Source: Diadema setosum (Eukaryota; Echinodermata; Echinoidea; Diadematoida; Diadematidae). Taken from it: DNA of 64,000 bases. The stretch spans positions 34,441,497 to 34,505,496 of the forward strand of contig CM067064.1 in assembly GCA_033980235.1 (NCBI GenBank), given 5' to 3'. Below, one piece after another: positions 57,054 to 64,000 of this stretch (within the stretch, counting starts at the first letter, position 1; each line of letters begins with the position of its first letter). The notes below the pieces were generated by a model. It saw only the letters and a program-made list of their open reading frames with translations. It was not told where the DNA came from and searched no databases. Both the position numbers and the translations under genes were made by a program.

Positions 57054-57896
57054 GTAAGGATAATTTCCCCTTTCAACGAAGTCTTCTAAATCTATGCAAA
57101 CACGTTATTACTGTTCCAACAATTATCTTCAACCTAAAATGAATCCATGAGCTGCTACATATACCGTGCCGCCCCCCCCCCCCCCAACTGCATAATCCTG
57201 CACGGTTCTATGGAGCAAAGAGAGAGGGGTTTTACCCAGATTTTTCAGCGTTTCCGAAAATGGAATTACATTCAACGTAGGGGTATACAAAGATAGATAA
57301 CAGCTAATTACCAACCCCAAAGAGAGTGACTAGCAAAGGAAAATGCGAACCGGTTGGTTTTTATCCTCTGCCACCCCCCCCCCCCCCCCCCCAATTTTGT
57401 CTGAACAGCTCATGTTACTTTGATGTGGATCAAGAAGAGGGGAAGGGTTGGATGCTTCCCCCGTTCCGCCGCCACGTTGACTACTAGCAGGAAAATTTTC
57501 GTTCACAATATCATTGTCATTCTATAATATGGGTTGGGCAATGTTTTATCTAATCCTGAATAGTAATATCAACCCAAATGAATGAATGAGCGATAATACA
57601 ATATATAAGTTTTATTATTCATTTCAGGAACTTTATGATTACTTAGTTATAAAGGTTATGCATGCATATTTTATATTTTAATAGCATTAATGACAATGTA
57701 TGGATTTTGATTCAATATTTCAAATACAGATGTCTGTATCACATAATCATATGTATCTTCTTCATAATCAATCTTTTCTGTTTGATATTTTGAATGTTTC
57801 AATCAGTAATATGAAGAAAATTCGACGCAGTTATGCTATGAATCGACAAAACGATAAATGAAATAAAAAAAAAAAATCCGTAATTTCATTGTACAG
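57054..57896 (+). other. Intron of the transposase gene
   Basis: GTAAGG donor and ttcattgtacag acceptor, phase 0 on both sides. The interior has poly-C runs near 57173 and 57376 and AT-rich sequence, with no coding signal. Confidence 0.7.
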
Positions 57897-58255
57897 CTTG
57901 TCAAAACTTTCCTAGACTCCAAGCCCTACAGAGACACCCCGTTCATCGACAATCGCCCCAGTAGGTCATGGTGGAAGGGATTTAAGGCTCGCCATCCAAA
58001 CATCGCCCTCCGTGTGCCACAACCGATTGGGAAAGAGCGGTGTATCTCTTGACACCACGTGCAGTAGATAGCTGGTTCTCAAGACTGGAGGGATATCTAC
58101 AGGACCAGAATGCACGTAGCATTATGGAGGAGCCCAGGAGGATCTTCAACTGTGATGAGAGCGGGTTCGCGCTTGGAGGGCAGGCCAAAAAGAAGATTAT
58201 GGCCGAAGTCGGGTGCAAGGTCGTACATGAGTTCAAAAACTCTTCGAAGGACCAG

Positions 58256-58412
58256 GGCCCCGTTTCATAAAAGATGTTAGGATGTCAACTTTTGCTGGAA
58301 CGACAACTTCCCATAGCAACAGCCAATCAGGATGCTGCATTCTTGTCGTTGCCATGACAATTGACATTCCAGCAAGAGTTGTTATCATATCAACTTTTTA
58401 TGAAACGGGGCC
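58256..58412. mobile_element. CAG-flanked MITE inside the DDE domain, GGCCCCGTTTCATAA ends
   Basis: A 157-bp element flanked by CAG on both sides (58253-58255, 58413-58415). The ends GGCCCCGTTTCATAAAA and its complement are inverted, with further mirrored segments tcaacttttgctggaa and ttccagcaagagttg. Removing it together with one CAG restores the transposase frame across the junction. GGCCC ends and a CWG-type 3-bp site suggest PIF/Harbinger. It belongs to the same end-type as 38812-38976. Confidence 0.85.
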
Positions 58413-59049
58413 CAGGTTACCGTCCTTGCCACCGCCTCCGCAAGTGGGACATATCTCCCACCGTTTGTTCTGATGCCAGGGAAGAGAGCGAGGAAGGGAG
58501 ATAACCCGCCAAAAGGGCTACCGACAGGAAGCATCGTCCGTCGCACCAATAAAGGCTGGATAGACTCACAGTCGTTCCTGAAGTACCTGGAGGAGACTTT
58601 CATTAAGTTTCTGGATGATGCGAAGATCCCTCGCCCCGTCATACTTTTTGTTGATGGTCACCCATCACATGACAGCCTGGATGCATGTGACCTAGCTCGG
58701 AGGAATGGCATAATCTTGTATCGCTTTCCAGCGCACGCAACTCACCTACTACAGCCACTGGACGTGGCGGTATTCAAATCGCTGAAGTCATCCTGGTACA
58801 AGGTGGAGTGGAGAGGGTGTACCGGAACAACCATCCAGGTGTGTTCGTGACCAAGGCACTAACTTACGGAGGTTTTCGGTGAAGCCTGGAGAGAGCTCAC
58901 CGAGAAGCCATCCGTCGTCAAGAATGGTTTCAGAGCGGCAGGGTTGTATCCCTTTACGAAGACGTACAACCAGGCTCATCTCCTCCCTTCGGAGACCTTC
59001 CAACGTCCGCCAGCCTGTGTATCTGGAACAGATGTCGTTCTCTCCACAG

Positions 59050-59345
59050 TCCCCTCAACATCGGGAACAAATGTCCCGCGCACCAGCGTCTCTGTGACGA
59101 GAGCGGATGACCATCGTCCCACAGTATCAACGACGTCGGGAACAAATGCCCCGCACCCCATCGCCTCTGTGACGAGAGCAGATGTCCATCGTCCCACAGT
59201 ATCAACGACATCGGGAACAAATGCCCCGCGCCCCGTCGCCTCTGTGACGAGAGCAGATGTCCATCGTCCCACAGTCTCAACGACATCAGGAACAAATGTC
59301 CCGCGCCCCATCGCCTCTGTGACGAGAGCAGATGACCAGCGTTCC
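59050..59345 (+). repeat. 75-bp coding tandem repeat (25 residues)
   Basis: gtgacgagagc occurs at 59094, 59169, 59244 and 59319, exactly 75 bases apart, with the unit SVTRADxHRPTVSTTSGTNA-P-PxA. Flanking residues show older, diverged units. Because 75 is a multiple of three, frames on the opposite strand are also kept open. Confidence 0.95.
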
Positions 59346-59834
59346 GGTGCGATCCCCACGACATCGGGGGCAGATCTCCCTCGGTCCACATTCGTTGCGG
59401 CTTCAGGAGTAGAAGTCCCGTGCCCCATCGTATTTGCGACATCGGGAGCAGATGTTCTCCTTCCCGCAGTTTCTGCGACACCAAGAGCAGATGTTCATCA
59501 CGACCCAGTGCCTGTTTCATCGGAAACGGATGTTCCCGCCTTCTCCCCTTCAATAAACTCGTTTTTGCAATTACCACTAGTAACTTATAACCCCAAGAAG
59601 AGGGCAGGCATCAGGTTTGACGCCATCTCAAGTGACGAGTATTTCCGCCAGGCGACAGAGAAAAGGCGTAAGGTAGAGGAGGAGGAGGCAAGGAAGACGA
59701 GAAGAAAGAAAGAGAGGGAAGAGAGGAAAATCAAGAAGCAAAGAGAGCAAGAAGAAAATAAAATGCAGAAGGAGCGCAAATGGCAAGTGAGTGTGGATGG
59801 TCTGAGGTTGTGTTTTCAGGTTGAGGAGTGAATT

Positions 59835-59835
59835 T

Positions 59836-59867
<32 letters not shown>

Positions 59868-60978
59868 TAAGTTGTTCCTGACAAAACGGATTATTTTTTG
59901 TTCTTTATTGTACTGATGAATTGATTTGTTGGATATACCCGTACATTTTTCTTACAAGATAATCAAATAAATATATGAATTTATTTCATGCATCAAGGAT
60001 CATCACGTTGTACATGAAGTTTAAAAGCAATATGTTTGCAATAATTTCAAGAAATATACATTGATGCATCTCATTGTTAATAATTTAGAGATAATTGTCG
60101 CATAAGTTTTATTGATTTTTTTTTTACGACAAAATCCATCATTTAATTTCTAACTAGGCATCAAACTTCGGTGACATTAAAAATATGTAGGTGCCTGGAA
60201 ACTTTTAATTACAATATGAATAGTAACGTTTTTTTTTTTTTTTTTATCTAGTAATTATTTCCTTCGTTATAGTATAAAAAATTATCACTTTCGCTTGTAA
60301 AAAATCTTAAACAGTTCGTAGCAACGTGCCTGAATACTTGCGAGAACTCATCAAACCCCTTTGTCACAAACAATCGTATAGTACACGAAACGCAGATAAT
60401 AATGGTCTCATACTTCCACCACTTAGAACTCAAGCAGGAAAAGATTGTTCTGACACTATACATCACTTCCCTGAAAACGTTCATACATATCTCACTTGGG
60501 ATAGAATTCGGTTATTTTCATATTCTTGTATAATGTAAATGTATTAAATGATGTGAATTCGTGTACATACTGTATTTTTATCACCAAAGATTAATTTTGT
60601 ATTTATATGAATATTATTGACATTGTTTAGATGTAAAAAGTGATGTCCGTGATTTGTTATTTTGCGTATGTTAAATTAACTGTAAGACATTTTCATCTAC
60701 CAATGAACACATGATAATAATGATATGTGCAAATTAACTTTTGCACAATTTGCTGTGGTACGACTGTTTGAAATATTCTAGTTTTCTAAGAAACGGATAT
60801 CCTTTCATCAGTTATTGTTCACTTGAAAAAAAAACCCATGATAAATCTGATTATCTGCATTGGTATGTTTGTAATCTCGTCTGTATGAATGCATGTTTGC
60901 TTCATTGTTCTGTGTTTTCAGCATGACTTCCATTAGGCACAAATTACGTTTGTGTTTGTGTGTGCATAATTAGTGTGC

Positions 60979-61047
<69 letters not shown>

Positions 61048-61560
61048 CGACAGAATTGAGGAAGGATATTTTTTTGCAATAAACTTTATTAAAAAGAAAA
61101 CAGGAAAATGGAATAAACGTCAAACGCCATCGTAACTTTGCATGCTAACTATAACGTGAACACTTAACAGTCAGTTCAAACATGGAATGTGATGTGCGTT
61201 TGTGTGATTGCGAAATATTCTGTGCCAAATGATAAAAGAGGAAAATCAGAATAATATAAATGATTATGATTGGTCAAGGGAGTCGATTGCGACAAATCAT
61301 TGGTCATTACAAAAATGTAAATGTAAGTCATCAGAAAACACGAAATTGTTTTACAGAATATTAATAAAGCAAGAGAAAATACAATGTACAATATTTTTTT
61401 TTAACTTCATGATTTCCAAATATTACACATTATCAGAAAAATTAGTAAATTATTGGCATTTAAAAGCTTTTTGATAACATTTATTTTGTGAAAATTCATT
61501 CAAAATAGTAAAAAGGTGTAGATACGGTACAAAACGTGACATGTCAATCAATGATAACCG
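59835..61560. other. 3' part of the pogo element, non-coding
   Basis: Holds (TG)n at 59835-59868, a (TG)/(TA)n/(TG) compound microsatellite at 60955-61050 and AT-rich sequence. No supported gene. Confidence 0.6.
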
Positions 61561-62079
61561 AGTTGATAGCGATCTTATCCGATATTATTAGCATAGCGCC
61601 ATCTAGTGTCGAAAATAGGTGTCGGGTGTCGAAATCTGATGTCGCGCAGACGCTACGGCAAAATCGTTATAGTTGTCTTTTCCGTGACACTTTACTAAAA
61701 GCATGTAAGTATCCTTATAGCATACACATCAAGCCATATCTAGACCAAAAATGAGATGGCAATCTTGTAAATATTCAGAATTATCAATCATTATGTCCTA
61801 AAGTGTCGAAAACTGGTGCCCCTACTGTAAATGGCGCAATTTGATGCATGTTTTTGCGCGTCTTATGGACTTGAAACGGCCACACTTGTTTAATTAATGT
61901 AGCAGGATATTTAGATGTGGATTATTATTGAACAACTTGCCTATAAAGACATTCTAGTGGTAGCATTTGAATAAACTTCTTGTATTAATTAATGAATTTC
62001 ATGAACGCTGTCTCTTGTAAAGCAATCAAACAGAAAAGGCATGTACACGTCGAGGGTGTACATAAGGGATATTTCTCCT

Positions 62080-62965
62080 TCCACACTGCTAGGTGATTTT
62101 ACATTTTCAGACCTGAAATTCAGCGATCTGGTGCAAACTTTTGTTGCAATACTTGGAGTTTTTTCTAGCTCCCCCCCAAAAAAAAAAATAATAATAATGG
62201 AAACAATTAGGGCTTTTTTTCAGGGAAGTGTTAATAGCAAAATCACGGGATTTAGCTATTATTCCGCATGTGCATCACCTGTGTGTACAAAGTCTAGAGG
62301 GGGAGGGTGTGGGAAGGGGATGCCCCCTCCCACTCGACGGAGCTATTGAGTTTTTAAAACTGAAATGACGCGATCTGAAGCACACTTTTTGTGGGAAATT
62401 CGGAAATTGCCATTCCCCAAAGTGTACTTAGTCTATAAAGGGGACCAATCAACGGGAGGGTGGCAAGATACCTCTCCCATATTCGAGGGAGGTTTTTTTT
62501 TTTTTTTTTCATTTTTAGAACTGAAATTCAACAATCTGGCGCACACTTCTGTTGGCATATCTGAAAATTTGTCAAATAGAGAAGTGCAAGTCTACAGAAG
62601 GAGACAAAGCAGGATGATGTGGGAGGGGATAAGCCCTATTCTCCCTCCTACATGAGGGAGATTCTGTATTTTCTGATTGCAGTTAAACGTTTTTGTGTAC
62701 ACATTTTGTGGTACACGTATATGTTTGGAAAACTCGAAGTGTAGCCATAGTCTACTTGTTTGCACGGGGGGGGGGGGGGGGGGAGAGAAAGCGTGGGAGA
62801 GTGCTATCCTCACCCTCCCCGTACAGGGAGCTTTTGCCTTTTTAAAATTGAAATTTAGATCTATATTTCGTATACGCATATGATGGAATATTTGGGAAAG
62901 TATTTAAAAAAAAATGATCGGGGGAACCGAGAGAGAGGAAAGGGTTGATTAAAAGGGGATATTCC
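62080..62965. repeat. Degenerate tandem array of units with GC hairpins
   Basis: A segment of the form ttttta-aactgaaattcagcgatctgg-gca-actttt recurs at about 62097, 62350, 62512 and, weaker, 62665 and 62835. Each copy is followed by a GC-rich hairpin such as gggagggtgt...cccctccca or gggaggggataa...ctccctcc. Unit spacing is irregular (about 150-250 bases) and there are long G or T runs. No coding capacity. Confidence 0.6.
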
Positions 62966-63147
62966 CCTTGTATAGTAAGGGTACTAGGTCTCGCGCAGGG
63001 ACGTAATGATCGCGCATAGCGTAACTGCGTATAGCAAGCATTAATACGCATAAGACTAAGCGCAAAATTTGCCGATACGCCCATGGAATAAACATACCTG
63101 ACAACCGCTAAAAATGAGAAGGAAGCAGGTAAGAAATTTAGATTTCA

Positions 63148-63215
63148 AACAAATTTTTCACTAAATTTCCAATTTTTTGGAACAAATTTTTCACTAAATT
63201 TCCAATTTTTTACGT
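63148..63215. repeat. Two tandem 33-bp units
   Basis: aacaaatttttcactaaatt followed by tccaattttttgg occurs at 63148 and again at 63181, nearly perfectly. Confidence 0.85.
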
Positions 63216-63965
63216 TATAATTTACCTACCTTAGCTTAAAATCTTTTTTTAAGGATGTTGTAGCCAAGACGTGTCGTCTCGCTTGTCTCGTTCGTATGAT
63301 CGTAGCCGATAGAATTCGTATTTTGTTCGATCGATCGTTTATAATATTCTACGAAAGCTGAAGCACGTTCAGCCGCAGAGAGGGGCAGACACTTTCACGC
63401 ATGAAACTACATAGGGCAGCTGCGCGATCTTTACATACCCCGAGAAATTGAACGCATGAAATTAAGTCCGACATACAAACGGCGACAGCGCACTACTCCG
63501 TCATCGTATCATCAGGAGATTCTGGGAGGTGATTTTTCTGCATTTTCGTGATATTTATTGAGAAATTCAGGTACGATTGTGGAATAATTTTTATTATAAG
63601 AGCATCACAAATTTTCGTGCGCGATATCTAGACCCCTCAACCATACATGACGGAACTTTTGATTTTTTTCGGAATGTAAGTGATAAGTCTTGTGCACTCA
63701 GAATTATTCGGAATCTTAAGGGGGCGACTGCCACATCCCCCCCCCCATCCCCCTCCCCCCGCTTTTGCTATGCTGGTGCTTAGACGGGAAGTTTATGTAA
63801 GGGCGGAATCTTGGGATATTCATATTCATGGGTATTTTGATTTTTCCCCGATTTTTTTTTCTTTTTTTTCTTTTTTTTTTCACGAACCAAAAGTATGTGT
63901 GTGTGTGTGTGGGGGGGGGGAGGGCTGCACCCCCCCCCCCCGGTTCCGTGGCCCCTGTAATACTA
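63216..63965. other. Unassigned sequence with C/G homopolymer runs
   Basis: No recognisable gene. Homopolymer and simple-repeat blocks lie at 63737-63760 and 63895-63945. Confidence 0.4.
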
Positions 63966-64000
63966 CAGTCGAATCCTGTTACAACAAAATGCTTGGGATC
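63966..64000. mobile_element. Left end of a pogo-type MITE, cut by window edge
   Basis: Preceded by TA, it begins CAGTCGAATCCTGTTACAAC and continues aaaatgcttgggatc, which matches the inverted right end of the element at 52556-52728. The remainder lies outside the window. Confidence 0.75.

Larger units (their letters stand above)
57897..59831 (+). pseudogene. pogo-like transposase, exon 2: CENP-B HTH, DDE core, repeat tail; broken
   Basis: It begins LVKTFLDSKPYRDTPFIDNR and SWWKGFKARHPNIALRVPQP, the CENP-B-type second DNA-binding domain. A frameshift lies near 58038. The DDE_1 catalytic core follows: FNCDESGFAL (first Asp codon 58154), a MITE insertion at 58256-58412, VTVLATASASGTYLPP across its far side, LFVDGHPSHDSLD (second Asp 58653), and HLLQPLDVAVFKSL (third Asp 58761, 35 residues later). 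Further frameshifts occur near 58815 and 58865, before EVFGEAWRELTEK and FRAAGLYPF. The C-terminus is a Thr/Ser-rich tandem repeat and a highly charged Glu/Lys/Arg tail. All three catalytic Asp codons remain, but the gene cannot make a full protein. Confidence 0.85.
53507..61827 (+). mobile_element. 8.3-kb pogo-like DNA transposon
   Basis: Bounded by TA (53505-53506 and 61828-61829). The left TIR CCGTTGGGGCACCAATTTTC (plus gaca) and right TIR, read in reverse as CAGTAGGGGCACCAGTTTTC (plus gaca), agree at 21 of 24 positions. Subterminal segments (catcagatttcgacac near 53988 and inverted near 61630, with repeated gtgtcgaaa) are also inverted. It encloses the CENP-B-domain transposase gene in + orientation. 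CAGT-type ends with TA target sites are characteristic of pogo/Tigger elements in the Tc1/mariner superfamily. It is large for the class and has been enlarged by at least two insertions (56157-56757 and 58256-58412). Confidence 0.75.

Noticed and set aside
58954..59577. 207- and 150-residue minus-strand ORFs opposite the transposase tail
   Set aside because: Kept open by the 75-bp repeat, whose period is a multiple of three; the + strand frame continues the transposase.

Overview
This window is eukaryotic and looks like repeat-dense intergenic and intronic DNA from a marine deuterostome, most likely an echinoderm such as a sea urchin. That placement is inference. It rests on AT-rich DNA with long introns, the frequent word taggccta(t/c), TTAGGG-type telomeric repeats, and several miniature transposon families whose ends I associate with echinoderm genomes. 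I see no bacterial gene, operon, rRNA or CRISPR array.

One host gene can be traced, on the + strand. Seven exons lie between 18027 and 42798: a cysteine-bearing module of unknown type, one EGF-like domain, a Ser/Thr-rich mucin-like linker, and four exons that together make a six-bladed LDL-receptor-class (YWTD) beta-propeller ending in a stop codon. Splice phases agree across all junctions. The first propeller exon is one base too long, so the gene is interrupted by a frameshift at a C4 run. The 5' end of the gene was not found.

The rest is mostly transposons. 1-1860: 5' half of a minus-strand non-LTR retrotransposon, with a foldback element inside its endonuclease. 1857-6800: a TIR element, a diverged 1.6-kb tandem duplication and a LINE 3' end. 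8138-12510: a MITE, a tRNA-Thr-like relic, a possible LTR and microsatellites. 12995-16265: a large foldback element holding two further inserted elements. 18228-35281 (introns): two copies of one TIR family, one of them carrying an inserted LINE tail, and a long G-poor tract. 34401-38976: LINE tails, a TTA-flanked MITE with internal palindromes, a foldback complex, and an interstitial telomere tract. 40836-49980: more MITEs, a 247-bp tandem duplication after the gene, and an element rich in AGGTCA half-sites. 50246-52026: a Penelope-like retroelement with a GIY-YIG domain and an inverted copy of its own 3' end. 53507-61827: an 8.3-kb pogo-like DNA transposon bounded by 24-bp TIRs and TA, with a decayed CENP-B/DDE transposase gene split by two smaller transposons. 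62080-62965: a degenerate tandem array of GC-hairpin units.

Most mobile elements here are broken. Their nesting gives a relative order of insertion, which is the most informative structural signal in the window after the receptor gene and the pogo element.
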